From Panacibacter ginsenosidivorans (GTDB taxonomy: Bacteria > Bacteroidota > Bacteroidia > Chitinophagales > Chitinophagaceae), in contig NZ_CP042435.1 in assembly GCF_007971225.1 (NCBI RefSeq), forward strand, positions 5,459,501 to 5,523,500: DNA of 64,000 nt. Direction: 5' to 3'. Both the position numbers and the translations under genes were made by a program. Under the pieces are notes generated by a model that was not told where the DNA came from, did no database searches, and worked only from the letters and a program-made list of their open reading frames with translations. Shown here piece by piece: positions 1 to 8,839 of this stretch. Numbering within the stretch: position 1 is the first letter of the stretch; each line of letters opens with the position of its first letter.

Positions 1-539
1 ACCATCAATGGTGCGCCTGCTTCTTCACCTGCAGGTGCGCCTTCTTCTGCAGGTTGAAATAAAAACACTACAGTGCCTTGTATATCTTTTTTCATCTTGC
101 TCAACACCGTTGCAGTCCCCATTAACATTGCCATGTGAGAGTCATGACCACATGCATGCATTACGCCCACTGTTTGATTATTGAACGTATCTGTAACAAC
201 GGATTTAAAAGGAAGATTATTTCTTTCTGTAACAGGCAATGCGTCCATGTCTGCCCGCAAAGCTATGACCGGTCCGGGTTTGCCACCTTTTAATATAGCT
301 ACAACACCTGTTTTTGCAACAGGATATTTTACTTCAAGCCCTAATGATTTTAAATAATCTGCAACAAATGCACCTGTCTTATATTCACGGTTAGAGAGTT
401 CTGGATTCTGGTGAAAATATCTGCGCCATTCCACCACTTTTGGCATAATAGCTTTTACATTTTCATTTAATGCTGCTTCATTTGTTTGCGCATGTGCAAA
501 AGAGGGGAGTATTAAGAACAGAATGATTGCTTGCTTCAT
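1..539 (-). CDS. M20D-family amidohydrolase (N-terminal part)
   Basis: The reading frame starts at 539 and runs off the left edge, so only about 179 N-terminal residues are present. A signal peptide (MKQAIILFLILPSFAHA) predicts export. The motifs RADMDALPV (near residue 93) and HACGHDSHMAMLMG (near 127), then FQPAEEG, are metal-binding and active-site motifs of the M20D group, which includes hippurate hydrolases and N-acyl amino acid amidohydrolases. The protein probably hydrolyses N-acylated amino acids or peptides in the periplasm; the substrate cannot be read from the sequence. No partner gene is visible, and the next gene to the right is separated by an inverted repeat pair. Confidence 0.88.
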   Translation of the reverse strand, partial: MKQAIILFLILPSFAHAQTNEAALNENVKAIMPKVVEWRRYFHQNPELSNREYKTGAFVADYLKSLGLEVKYPVAKTGVVAILKGGKPGPVIALRADMDALPVTERNNLPFKSVVTDTFNNQTVGVMHACGHDSHMAMLMGTATVLSKMKKDIQGTVVFLFQPAEEGAPAGEEAGAPLM

Positions 540-615
540 GAAATAAAAATAACCATTCTTATTTATTGAATGAAGATATTTATGTACTCAACTTATGTAC
601 TGCTATTAAACATCC

Positions 616-685
616 TTGCGTCGCACACTTCAACGCTTTGTTCTTTGATGAAAATGAACAAAAAGTACAAGTGTGCGACGCAACA
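616..685. repeat. Intergenic repeat, inverted B/B pair
   Basis: Left arm TTGCGTCGCACACTT (616-630) and right arm GTACAAGTGTGCGACGCAAC (665-684) are inverted copies of the B-type arm around a short AT-rich loop. The right arm begins 40 nt beyond the stop of the minus-strand gene ending at 725. Confidence 0.85.
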
Positions 686-724
686 AAAGTTTAATTGAAA
701 TATCATTGTCTGGTTCAAAATGGA

Positions 725-1054
725 CTACATCTTTACATGCATATGTTTCAATTCCTTTTCTAAAAAATAATTTAATGCTGTTCTCAAAACCGCTATAGCA
801 GCTAGTTTGCCAATGTCATCCCAGCTTGGCGCAACCGCAGTTGCAAGCACGTCTGCACCAAGCAACAATTCTAGAGATACAGCCACTGAGCTTCCAAACT
901 GCACGCGAATTTCTTCTTTGGAGATCTTTGAAGATTTTAATAACGAAAAATAATTGAGTAATGTTTTTATAACAGCTATACCAATAATTACCGCTGCAAG
1001 AATTTCTACAGCGTGACTTACATTGATCGTTATTTCTTTTGCAATTTCTTCCAT
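725..1054 (-). CDS. DUF1622 family membrane protein
   Basis: This 109-residue protein has a hydrophobic N-terminal helix (about residues 15-37) and a second hydrophobic stretch. Between them is LELLLGADVLATAVAPSWDDIGKLAAIAVLRTALNYFLEKEL, abbreviated here as the LLGADVL, WDDIGKLA and RTALNYFLE blocks, which are characteristic of DUF1622. Members are small inner-membrane proteins without an assigned function. Full length agrees with the family. It lies downstream of the GMC oxidoreductase gene on the same strand with a hairpin between them, so co-transcription is uncertain. Confidence 0.82.
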   Translation of the reverse strand: MEEIAKEITINVSHAVEILAAVIIGIAVIKTLLNYFSLLKSSKISKEEIRVQFGSSVAVSLELLLGADVLATAVAPSWDDIGKLAAIAVLRTALNYFLEKELKHMHVKM

Positions 1055-1074
1055 GAACTTTATTTTATAAGAAA

Positions 1075-1095
1075 GTCCCGTTAACCTTACGGGAC
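1075..1095 (-). terminator. Hairpin, possible terminator
   Basis: GTCCCGT (1075-1081) and ACGGGAC (1089-1095) form a perfect 7-bp stem with a 7-nt loop. On the minus strand it follows the GMC oxidoreductase stop and is followed by TTTCTTAT, a weak U-tract. It could also be a leader structure of the DUF1622 gene. Confidence 0.45.
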
Positions 1096-1138
1096 AATCT
1101 CCAAATCACCGTTCCAACTATGCCTATGAGAATTTTTT

Positions 1139-2722
1139 TTACCTATTTATTGTTTCCATTTCCATAGCTATATTTATTTTCAATACATCATTCAGAATAT
1201 GATCTCCAACACGCAATGCATTTGCCGCAATAGTAAGCGAAGGATTGAATGCGCCGCAGCTAACAAAAAAGCTTGCATCAACAACATATAGATTTTCTAC
1301 ATCATGCGCACGACAATTCAAATCAAGCACTGAAGTTTGCGGATCAGTCCCAAAACGCATTGTTCCATTCTGATGACTCATGCCACTTACATCCAAATCA
1401 TATCCTGCCCACCGAATGTCTGCAAAACGATCATCAAGCTTTCCAACTTTTGCAAGTACTTCTTTCAATTTATCTTTCAACCTTTCGTATGCTGTGTAGT
1501 TGTTCCTTTTGTAATAGACTTTTATTTGCCCTTCTTTTGTAAGCTGCACGCGGTTTTCAGGGCTTGGAAGATCTTCTGATGTTAACCAGAAATCCAATGT
1601 CATTTGTTTTAATTCGTCATAAGATTTAGCCGGATAAATTTTTTCTGCTAGCCACAGTATCGTGTCTTCATCATTTCTTCCCATCAATTGAATTTCTCCC
1701 AACGGAAAATCACTATCTTCTGCACCATGATAAAAATCTGCAATGCCTAAACTTTTCTGGAACACACAATCATTTATTTTGTCTTTAAGAAATGCAACCA
1801 AACAACCATTGTGATGCAGCATTAAATTTCTTCCAACCTGTCCACTTGAATTTGCCAAACCATCCGGATGTTTTTCGTTTGCACTGCGCAACATTAATGC
1901 TGCAGAATTAACAGCGCCACATGCAACAATAACAATGTCTGCATCAAAAATTATTTTCTCTCCATGAATATTTGCATGTACTTTATTTACACGTTTACCG
2001 CTTGCATCTGTATCTAATTTTTCAACGTATGCATGTGTAATAAGTGTAACATTTTTATGTTGAAGTGCAGGTCTTAATGCCATCGTGTGACCATCAGCTT
2101 TACTATCCGTCGGATCAGGAAAGCCATCAAAATTTTCTAACATTACCGGAGATTCTGTTTGTGTAAAATCCTGCGGCAATTTTATTCCCATTGGCAACGG
2201 GAATGGCTGCAACCCAAGCAGCTCAAGCTTTTCATTCAACTCCTTTATTAATGGTTCATAAGAAAGAGGCGGCAACGGGTACTCACTTGTTGCCCAAGGC
2301 TCAGTTGGGTCAACACCGCGTTTGCCATGCGCGCTGTACAACTGTTCCGCAATACTGTAGTATGGTTCATACGCATCATACTTTATTGGCCACTCCGGCG
2401 ATGTGCCACCATAATGCTGCACCTGTTCAAAATCACTTTCACGAAAACGGAACAGTGCAGCGCCATACATTTTGCTGTTGCCGCCTACATTGTAATGAAT
2501 AAAAGGTTTAAATGGTTTATCATTTTCATCCAGCCATTCTTCATGCGGACGATAGCGACCCACGGTAACCACTTCGTGTGCATCCCAATTCTGTTTTTCT
2601 TTCGGAATAAATCCGCCACGCTCCAGTATCAATATTCTTTTTCCACTTGGTGCAAGTTTATAAGCCATGGTGCTGCCACCGCTGCCTGTGCCAATGAAGA
2701 TTATGTCGTAATGATTGTTCAT
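1139..2722 (-). CDS. GMC family FAD-dependent oxidoreductase
   Basis: The protein opens with an ADP-binding fold, DIIFIGTGSGGSTMAYKLAP, then ILERGG, typical of glucose-methanol-choline oxidoreductases. GGNSKMYG follows the FAD site. The C-terminal GMC domain carries SHQNGTMRFGTDP and ends with NLYVVDASFFVSCGAFNPSLTIAANALR, which contains the active-site region. Members oxidise alcohols or sugars using FAD; the substrate here is unknown. I chose the start at 2722 because the FAD motif lies 5 residues after it; an in-frame ATG at 2755 would add 11 residues of low-complexity sequence. No signal peptide is visible. It stands alone, divergent from the hydrolase at 2952. Confidence 0.88.
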   Translation of the reverse strand: MNNHYDIIFIGTGSGGSTMAYKLAPSGKRILILERGGFIPKEKQNWDAHEVVTVGRYRPHEEWLDENDKPFKPFIHYNVGGNSKMYGAALFRFRESDFEQVQHYGGTSPEWPIKYDAYEPYYSIAEQLYSAHGKRGVDPTEPWATSEYPLPPLSYEPLIKELNEKLELLGLQPFPLPMGIKLPQDFTQTESPVMLENFDGFPDPTDSKADGHTMALRPALQHKNVTLITHAYVEKLDTDASGKRVNKVHANIHGEKIIFDADIVIVACGAVNSAALMLRSANEKHPDGLANSSGQVGRNLMLHHNGCLVAFLKDKINDCVFQKSLGIADFYHGAEDSDFPLGEIQLMGRNDEDTILWLAEKIYPAKSYDELKQMTLDFWLTSEDLPSPENRVQLTKEGQIKVYYKRNNYTAYERLKDKLKEVLAKVGKLDDRFADIRWAGYDLDVSGMSHQNGTMRFGTDPQTSVLDLNCRAHDVENLYVVDASFFVSCGAFNPSLTIAANALRVGDHILNDVLKINIAMEMETINR

Positions 2723-2847
2723 ATAATAGTTGTAAGTATTAAGTGATAAGTGCAAATAGACGATAAAGGCAAAAAATCATTTGTCAGATGTATGACGAAG
2801 AGTAGAATTATTATGAGCCGGGCTGAAAGTATTTTATGGCATCAGTT

Positions 2848-2867
2848 GTTGCGTCGCACACTTGTAC
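2848..2867 (+). repeat. Intergenic repeat, single B arm
   Basis: GTTGCGTCGCACACTTGTAC, preceded by the commonly shared flank ATGGCATC (2837-2844). It lies in a divergent intergenic region, not at a gene 3' end. Confidence 0.85.
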
Positions 2868-2951
2868 GTTTTAAAATTTGTTGAACATATGATCTGTTTA
2901 AAATCCAGCAATATGAATAAAGACAGTATTTTTAAAATCTAATACGGCCGT

Positions 2952-3611
2952 ATGAATACACAATCATTAGTACTGCAGGTTTCACCTGAAATTGGAAATG
3001 TCTCTGCTGAATATATTCTTCCGGAAAATGCTGTTTGCATCATAACACTGGCACATGGTGCCGGCGCAGGCATGAATCATTCTTTTATGTTGGAACTGGC
3101 AAACGCACTGGCGGAAACAGGCATTGCAACATTGCGCTTTAATTTTCCTTTTATGGAAAAGAAAAAAGGTCCGGCAGATAGACCTCCTGTTGCGCATAAA
3201 ACAATTGATGCTGCAATTACCAAAGCGAAAGAATTGTTTCCAACATTGCCGCTTTTTGCAGCAGGTAAATCTTTTGGTGGAAGAATGAGTTCTCAATATT
3301 TGGCTGAGCATAGTGACGTTGATGTGAAGGGAATTATTTTTTATGGCTTTCCATTGCATCCGGCCGGCAAGCCTTCTATAGATCGTGCAGAGCATTTGAA
3401 ATATGTAAAACAACCGATGCTTTTTTTGCAAGGCACAAAAGATGAACTGGCAACCTGGAATTTGATTGAACCCCTTTGTAATTCGCTTAAACGTGCAACG
3501 TTGGTGAAGATCGAGGGAGCAGATCATTCTTTTAAAGCAGGTAAGAAAGATGTTATGTCAATATTGGTAAAAGAAACACATAACTGGGTAAAGAAAAAAA
3601 TGAAGAAATAA
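2952..3611 (+). CDS. Alpha/beta hydrolase (TEX30/KANL3-like)
   Basis: A 219-residue cytoplasmic alpha/beta hydrolase. After a short N-terminal strand comes LAHGAGAGMNHSFM, the oxyanion-loop region, and then AAGKSFGGRM (near residue 105), whose GKSFGG matches the GxSxG nucleophile elbow. GTKDEL supplies the acid-strand region and EGADHSFK near the C terminus holds the probable catalytic His. The pattern matches the dienelactone-hydrolase-related group that includes TEX30. The natural substrate is unknown. It is monocistronic: a divergent gene lies upstream and a convergent one downstream. Confidence 0.82.
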   Translation: MNTQSLVLQVSPEIGNVSAEYILPENAVCIITLAHGAGAGMNHSFMLELANALAETGIATLRFNFPFMEKKKGPADRPPVAHKTIDAAITKAKELFPTLPLFAAGKSFGGRMSSQYLAEHSDVDVKGIIFYGFPLHPAGKPSIDRAEHLKYVKQPMLFLQGTKDELATWNLIEPLCNSLKRATLVKIEGADHSFKAGKKDVMSILVKETHNWVKKKMKK

Positions 3612-3646
3612 ATTTGTTGTTTTATTGATATAAGTACAAACAGTTG

Positions 3647-3662
3647 AAGAGTGCGACGCAAC
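3647..3662 (-). repeat. Intergenic repeat, single B arm
   Basis: AAGAGTGCGACGCAAC, followed by GATGCCAT (3667-3674), the usual outer flank. It lies between convergent genes and reads in the coding sense of the minus-strand gene ending at 3754. Confidence 0.8.
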
Positions 3663-3694
3663 AACTGATGCCATGGAAAACTTATGCTTGTAAC

Positions 3695-3722
3695 AAAAAA
3701 AGCACCCTTGAATAAGGGCGCC
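3695..3722 (-). terminator. Rho-independent terminator of the 449-residue protein gene
   Basis: On the minus strand GGCGCCCTT and AAGGGTGC form a stem with a 4-nt loop and one G-U pair, followed by seven T residues. It starts about 30 nt after the stop at 3754. Confidence 0.7.
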
Positions 3723-3753
3723 GGTTTAAACAAACTGCTTGTATTTTTTTAAA

Positions 3754-5103
3754 TTAATTTTCGTCAACAGAAGCGGCCGGGCAGCAACGGTACTCCTGGG
3801 ATTTTTCCAGCAATGCTATTTGTTTCTTCAGTAATTCATTTTGAAGATGTTTGTATTGCAAATCAAGCTCTCTTGCTTTTCTTACTTCAGGTTCGCAAAT
3901 ATCACAATCATCCATACAGCCTTTAACCATAACACCAGGTGTTGGCAAAGCCATATGGGTATGGAATCCGTACTCTTTTTTTGCAGTATCAGAAACGGTA
4001 CCATCCGGGTTTAACAGACCCTCTTCAGCTAATTCCTTCTGTACAAGATCAGTTATTGCGGTGATGACTGATTTTGGTAAAGTGGTTTCAGCAGAAGTGA
4101 ATGAAGGATTAAAACCAAGGCGATTTGTAAAAAGCCCGGTACTTATGTTACTGTTTGCAACCGCAGCATCTGTTTTTGTTGCAAGCACCTGTGTTGATAG
4201 AACACCAACGCCATTGCTGCGTGTATAAGGGTTTGCAGAGATACGTGTGTTATCGGATTGCCTGTTGTACACACGAATACTAATACTATCCAATTCAAAA
4301 TCTATATTGTAAGTCTTATCTATCTGGTAAAACAGGAAGGTTAATGCGTGGCACTGGTTAGGATTTTTAAATTCACGTGAGGATGATTCATACTGGTCTT
4401 CAGAAGATCCTTCTGCATGTGACCTTGAAATTGATTCACCAATAGAAATACTATTTGCCTTACGGGTGCTCATTGCACTTTCATTGTGCTTTGATTCTGC
4501 GTGCTGCGTAAGCTCTCTTGCAAATTGTGAACTGCCTGATGAATTAAAGTTGCCGCTCATGTTTGCCTCGCCACCAAAACCAAGGATATCAACACCTGCA
4601 TCACCATGACCGTCTACATGGGCGCTATTTTGATAGCTTGAGTTACCACTGTCTTTGCTTCCAAAATCAAACATGGTATCGCTCATTTGTTGTGCCTGCA
4701 TACTTTCTTCACTCGATTGCACATTGCGGTTTGCAGAAGCACTTGAAGAATCATAGGTAAATTTCGAGCGCCTGTCTGATGTAAATAGTTTTACACTTTC
4801 CCCGGGTAATAGAGTGTTTGTGTAAACAAGGTCTCCCTGCACCAAATCTCCGGGGCAACGTTTATAGGTAAAACTGAATTTCAATTCAATGCCTACGGGG
4901 AAGTTTGCAAATCTTTCCAGGAAATCAACTGATTCGGGCCTGTAGTTAAGGCGATAGTTGAAGTGCATGATTTCACACAATTGTTTTTTGTCGAGACTTG
5001 GGCAGCAATCATTAGTTTGTGTTTCCATTTGGTCAGCCATTTTATTTAAATTTTGTTGCCTACTCTTTAATTGCGGATTTTCGGCGTACTCCGTTGTAAT
5101 CAA
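3754..5103 (-). CDS. Unrecognised Ser-rich protein with Cys clusters
   Basis: I do not recognise a family. The 449-residue protein has no signal peptide or membrane segment. Residues about 75-120 form a beta-rich block (ELKFSFTYKRCPGDLVQGDLVY). A long Ser/Asn/Gln-rich, charged region follows (about 120-245), then another ordered block around CHALTFLFYQIDKTYNIDFELDSISIRVY. The C terminus has GCMDDCDICEPE, a probable coiled coil, and a final RCCP. The paired cysteines (CCPS near the N terminus, CMDDCDIC, RCC) could bind metal or form disulfides. A second in-frame ATG at 5040 (MADQMETQ) is an alternative start. It is monocistronic with its own terminator. Confidence 0.6.
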   Translation of the reverse strand: MITTEYAENPQLKSRQQNLNKMADQMETQTNDCCPSLDKKQLCEIMHFNYRLNYRPESVDFLERFANFPVGIELKFSFTYKRCPGDLVQGDLVYTNTLLPGESVKLFTSDRRSKFTYDSSSASANRNVQSSEESMQAQQMSDTMFDFGSKDSGNSSYQNSAHVDGHGDAGVDILGFGGEANMSGNFNSSGSSQFARELTQHAESKHNESAMSTRKANSISIGESISRSHAEGSSEDQYESSSREFKNPNQCHALTFLFYQIDKTYNIDFELDSISIRVYNRQSDNTRISANPYTRSNGVGVLSTQVLATKTDAAVANSNISTGLFTNRLGFNPSFTSAETTLPKSVITAITDLVQKELAEEGLLNPDGTVSDTAKKEYGFHTHMALPTPGVMVKGCMDDCDICEPEVRKARELDLQYKHLQNELLKKQIALLEKSQEYRCCPAASVDEN

Positions 5104-5321
5104 TAAAGCTTATAAATATGTTCCTGGTGAGTATAATTCTAAATCTTAGCGGAAATTGTTAGCGTTTTAAAATAAATCAGCAATAGGATAAAGATTTTTT
5201 TGTAAGACAAAATTACTTTTTAAAGGATGGTACTGTCAAGCGTATAAGTACGCATTTTTTATGTGGTGTTTAACAGCGGGAGATTTTATGTAACCAGCTT
5301 CGGTATATCTATTAAGCTTTT

Positions 5322-5341
5322 GTTGCGTCGCACACTTGTAC
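5322..5341 (+). repeat. Intergenic repeat, single B arm
   Basis: Exact GTTGCGTCGCACACTTGTAC preceded by ATTAAGCTTTT, a flank also seen before the arms at 8758 and 52084. It lies in a divergent region. Confidence 0.85.
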
Positions 5342-5535
5342 TGTATATCGCTATGCGGTAAAATCTGTTGAAAAGAACCTTCTCCCTATTTTCCTTAGAT
5401 TACTATCTTTAAAAAATCAACTTCTTGCCATGAACCACCGCCTTCTTCTTAAAGAAATCGGTGCAATGATGAAAAGTGATAATTGCGAACATCGACTTAT
5501 TTTGTTACCAGCAGCAACTTATTATGGCGTCGGTT

Positions 5536-5555
5536 GTTGTGTCACTCACTTGTAC
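5536..5555 (+). repeat. Intergenic repeat, single A arm
   Basis: Exact GTTGTGTCACTCACTTGTAC preceded by ATGGCGTCG, one base from the common ATGGCATC flank. It is one of two unpaired A arms in the window. Confidence 0.85.
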
Positions 5556-5650
5556 GTTCTGAAATTTATTAAACAGCTATTTTTTCGGCTATATTGTTAA
5601 GACCTCTAAAAAGATGGATGAAGTAAATACTGTAATTTCAGCACAGGGAA

Positions 5651-5658
5651 TAATTTTG
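5651..5658 (+). promoter_or_regulatory. Bacteroidota -7 box of the exporter operon
   Basis: TAATTTTG matches TAnnTTTG and lies 28 bp before the first ATG of the exporter operon. No TTTG is present at the usual -33 distance. Confidence 0.45.
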
Positions 5659-5685
5659 TAACTAATTAAACAGTGCACGATCAGC

Positions 5686-6777
5686 ATGAACATCAATAGG
5701 CTAATACTTCAATTATTTTTTGTTATTTTTTTTATAACGTCCTGTAACAGCAAAAAAGAAAAAATACAACCGACAGTAGAAAATATTTCAGAGTCTGTAT
5801 ATGCTTCCGGTATTGTAAAGAGTAAAAACCAGTACCAGGTTTTTGCATCAGTAAACGGCATCATAAAAAAAATATTGGTTACCGAAGGTGATGTTGTAAA
5901 GAAGGGAAACCCATTGGTTATTATACTTAATGAATCCACCAGGCTTAATGCAGATAACGCAAGGCTTGCAGCAGATTATTCAGCACTAAACGCCAATATG
6001 GATAAACTCAATGAATTAAGAGTAAACCTGGATCTTGCAAAATCAAAAGTGGCAAACGATTCACTATTGATGGTAAGACAGCAAAGCCTTTGGTCTCAGC
6101 AGATCGGCACAAGGATAGACCTTGAGCAAAAAGAACTGGCTTATAAAAATTCAAAGACTGCATATGAAGCAGCCACCTACCGGTACAATGATTTGAAAAA
6201 GCAACTACAATTCGCCGCTTCACAATCTCAGAAAAACGTGGAGATCAGTAAAAGCCTTGAAGATGATTATATCATAAAAAGTGATATCGATGGTAAAGTG
6301 TACAGTGTTTTAAAAGAGAATGGCGAAATGGTTACTGCACAAAACCCGGTTGCGGTAATAGGTTCTGCTGATGAATTTATTACAGAACTCCAGGTGGATG
6401 AATACGATATTGCCAAAATAAGAATGGGCCAAAAAGTATTGCTAAGTTTCGACAGTTATAAAGGCCATATTTTTGAGGCAGCTATTTCAAAAATAAACCC
6501 GATCATGAATGAGCGCTCAAGGTCTTTTACTGTTGAAGCAACTTTTGTTACAAAGCCTGCTGTATTATATCCCTTTCTTACAACAGAAGCAAATATTGTT
6601 ATACAAACAAAACAAAAAGCATTAACTATTCCGCGTAATTACCTCATTGATGATTCGCTGGTACTAACAGGTAACAATGAAAAAAGAAAAGTTGTTACCG
6701 GTCTTAAAGATTATCAAAAAGTGGAAATACTGAGTGGCCTTTCTGCAACCGATTATATTCTTAAGCCAGCCCAATGA
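5686..6777 (+). CDS. Efflux periplasmic adaptor lipoprotein (HlyD family)
   Basis: The N terminus is a lipoprotein signal with a lipobox ending in ITSCNSKK (Cys20). Next is a biotinyl-lipoyl-like half (YASGIVKSKNQYQVFASVNGIIKKILVTEGDVVKKG), a coiled-coil hairpin of about 100 residues, the second lipoyl half (DGKVYSVLKENGEMV) and a beta-barrel domain. This order is that of membrane fusion proteins serving MacB-type transporters. At 363 residues it is complete. Its stop overlaps the permease start by 4 bp (ATGA), so the two are translationally coupled. With the following genes it should form a three-component exporter; the cargo is unknown. Confidence 0.88.
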   Translation: MNINRLILQLFFVIFFITSCNSKKEKIQPTVENISESVYASGIVKSKNQYQVFASVNGIIKKILVTEGDVVKKGNPLVIILNESTRLNADNARLAADYSALNANMDKLNELRVNLDLAKSKVANDSLLMVRQQSLWSQQIGTRIDLEQKELAYKNSKTAYEAATYRYNDLKKQLQFAASQSQKNVEISKSLEDDYIIKSDIDGKVYSVLKENGEMVTAQNPVAVIGSADEFITELQVDEYDIAKIRMGQKVLLSFDSYKGHIFEAAISKINPIMNERSRSFTVEATFVTKPAVLYPFLTTEANIVIQTKQKALTIPRNYLIDDSLVLTGNNEKRKVVTGLKDYQKVEILSGLSATDYILKPAQ

Positions 6778-8033
6778 ATTACAAACTGATCATCAGCATT
6801 GCTAAATCTCTTCTGCTGGCAAGGTGGAGACAGACTCTTGTTGCTGCTATCGGTGTTACTTTCAGCATTACCATGTTTGTAACATTGTTAGGTTTCATGA
6901 ACGGTCTTAATGATCTGCTGGATGGCCTTATTTTAAACCGTACACCGCATGTAAGGTTATACAATGAAATTAAGCCCAATAAAAACCAGCCCGTAAACAT
7001 GGCTGCAGAATTTAAAAACAGTTACAACTTTATTCAGTCAATAAAATCAAGCAGCAGCAGGCAGGAGATCTATAACAGTGGTTCCATAATGCAAACATTA
7101 CAGAAAGATAGCAGGGTAGTGGGATTTGCACCTAAAATAACTGCACAGGTATTTTTCAACGATGGAACTATTGATATCACCGGTGTTATTAATGGTATTG
7201 ATGTGCAGGCTGAAACTAAATTATTTTCTTTCAATGATTATATAATTGAAGGTGCTTCCATTGATTTGAAAAATGTTTCCAACAGTATTATCCTCGGCAA
7301 AGGGCTTGCTGATAAATTGCTGGCAAATATTGGTGATGTAATCCGGATTACTACTTCTAACGGCGAAAGTTTCTCTTTAAAAGTGGTGGGTCTTTATCAG
7401 TCAGGTATTGGTGACTTTGATAAAGTACAGAGTTATGCCTCTATAAGTACAACACAGAAACTGCTTGGCAGGCCAGGCACCTACGTTACCGATATTCAGA
7501 TCAGGTTAAATGATATTACAAAAGCGCCTTCCATTTCAAAAGAATATGAGCAATTGTTTCAATGCGATGCAGAAGATATACAAACAGCCAATGCACAATT
7601 TGAAACAGGCAGCTCCGTCAGAACAATGATTTCTTATGCAGTTGGTATTACATTACTCATTGTGGCAGGCTTCGGAATCTACAATATTCTAAACATGATG
7701 ATCTATGAAAAAATGGATTCCATTGCTATATTAAAAGCAACTGGTTTTTCAGGCAGGTCTGTTAACCGCATATTCATTTTTATTGCATTAAGTATTGGTT
7801 TTTTTGGCGGGCTTGCTGGCCTTGTTTTCGGCTTTCTTTTGTCATCCGTTATTGACCAGGTTCCGTTCGAAACACCTGCGCTACCTATCATCACAACATT
7901 CCCCGTTAATTACAGCCCTGTATATTACCTTATTGCCACTTCATTTTCTTTGATCACTACTTATCTCGCAGGTTATTTCCCTGCAAGAAAAGCGAGTAAA
8001 GTAGATCCTGTAATCATCATAAGAGGAAAATAA
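6774..8033 (+). CDS. FtsX-like ABC transporter permease
   Basis: A 419-residue permease of the MacB/LolCE type. One membrane helix lies near the N terminus (about residues 20-45), followed by a large periplasmic domain of about 230 residues, and three helices in the C-terminal FtsX domain (near 285-310, 335-360 and 385-405). The ending YLAGYFPARKASKVDPVIIIRGK is the usual cytoplasmic tail of such permeases. It is in an operon with the adaptor (4-bp overlap) and the ATPase, which starts 1 bp after its stop. Mechanotransmission transporters of this type export lipoproteins, peptides or drugs; which applies here is unknown. Confidence 0.9.
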   Translation: MNYKLIISIAKSLLLARWRQTLVAAIGVTFSITMFVTLLGFMNGLNDLLDGLILNRTPHVRLYNEIKPNKNQPVNMAAEFKNSYNFIQSIKSSSSRQEIYNSGSIMQTLQKDSRVVGFAPKITAQVFFNDGTIDITGVINGIDVQAETKLFSFNDYIIEGASIDLKNVSNSIILGKGLADKLLANIGDVIRITTSNGESFSLKVVGLYQSGIGDFDKVQSYASISTTQKLLGRPGTYVTDIQIRLNDITKAPSISKEYEQLFQCDAEDIQTANAQFETGSSVRTMISYAVGITLLIVAGFGIYNILNMMIYEKMDSIAILKATGFSGRSVNRIFIFIALSIGFFGGLAGLVFGFLLSSVIDQVPFETPALPIITTFPVNYSPVYYLIATSFSLITTYLAGYFPARKASKVDPVIIIRGK

Positions 8034-8034
8034 T

Positions 8035-8715
8035 ATGAGCGAAATAATACTTGAAGCAAGGCATATCAATAAATACTTTCATGACCCAGTAACCATAAAG
8101 GTGCTAAGCGACATAACTTTCTCTATTAATAAAGGTGAATTTGTTTCAGTCACAGGAAAATCTGGTTGTGGTAAGTCTACGCTGCTTTATATTCTCTCTA
8201 CCATGGACACAGATTACGAAGGAGAGCTGCTTATTGATAATGAAATTATGACCAATAAAAAAGAAGCGCAGCTTGCCCGTATCAGAAATGAAAAAATCGG
8301 ATTTGTTTTCCAGTTTCATTATTTGCTGAAAGAATTTACAGTGCTCAAAAACGTAATGTTACCAGCATTAAACTTAAATAGGTTTTCTGAGCAGCAGGTA
8401 GAGGAAAAAGCAATGCAGCACCTGAAAATATTAGGTATTGAGCATCTTGCCTTAAAACATGCAAACAAATTATCCGGCGGCGAAAAACAGCGTGTTGCCA
8501 TAGCACGTGCCCTTATCAACGATCCACTTATTATTATGGGAGACGAACCTACCGGCAACCTCGATAAAAAAAATGGTGAGATCGTTTTTAATATTTTTAA
8601 GCAACTGGCAGAAGAGTTCAATCAAACATTATTTATTGTAACACATGATCAGGATTTTGCTGCACATACCCACCGTATCATTGAAATGGAAGATGGGAAA
8701 ATCATCAGCAAATGA
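8035..8715 (+). CDS. ABC transporter ATP-binding protein (MacB/LolD type)
   Basis: This 226-residue ATPase has a Walker A motif GKSGCGKST (near residue 41), a Q-loop in FVFQFHYLL, the signature [15 protein letters not shown] (near 147), Walker [14 protein letters not shown] and a switch His in [12 protein letters not shown]. The spacing and the GNLDKKNGE sequence match the LolD/MacB subfamily, which powers FtsX-type permeases. It is the last gene of the three-gene exporter operon, and a single B repeat arm begins 42 nt after its stop. Confidence 0.93.
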   Translation: MSEIILEARHINKYFHDPVTIKVLSDITFSINKGEFVSVTGKSGCGKSTLLYILSTMDTDYEGELLIDNEIMTNKKEAQLARIRNEKIGFVFQFHYLLKEFTVLKNVMLPALNLNRFSEQQVEEKAMQHLKILGIEHLALKHANKLSGGEKQRVAIARALINDPLIIMGDEPTGNLDKKNGEIVFNIFKQLAEEFNQTLFIVTHDQDFAAHTHRIIEMEDGKIISK

Positions 8716-8757
8716 AAGCGGAAATGGACCCGGCGAATGTGCTGCCATTAAGCTTTC

Positions 8758-8777
8758 GTTGCGTCGCACTCTTGCAC
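8758..8777 (+). repeat. Intergenic repeat, single B arm
   Basis: GTTGCGTCGCACTCTTGCAC, one base from the consensus, beginning 42 nt after the ABC ATPase stop and preceded by CATTAAGCTTTC. Confidence 0.83.
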
Positions 8778-8839
8778 ATTTTGAATACTATGCTGCTGCC
8801 ATATAATTTATTTATTGGAAGATATTAATTATATAAGGC

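Larger units (their letters stand above)
5104..5685. other. Intergenic region with two repeat arms
   Basis: This 582-bp divergent region holds single repeat arms at 5322 and 5536 and a promoter-like box at 5651. A 57-codon frame from 5430 (MNHRLLLKEIGAMMKSDN...) runs straight through the second repeat arm; its first 30 codons could be a gene remnant, but nothing supports expression. Confidence 0.5.

Noticed and set aside
1273-1579. Plus-strand frames inside the GMC oxidoreductase gene
   Set aside because: They lie opposite a conserved gene and have no recognisable domain.
5430-5603. 57-codon frame MNHRLLLKEIG...
   Set aside because: It passes straight through a repeat arm and lacks homology; at most a remnant.
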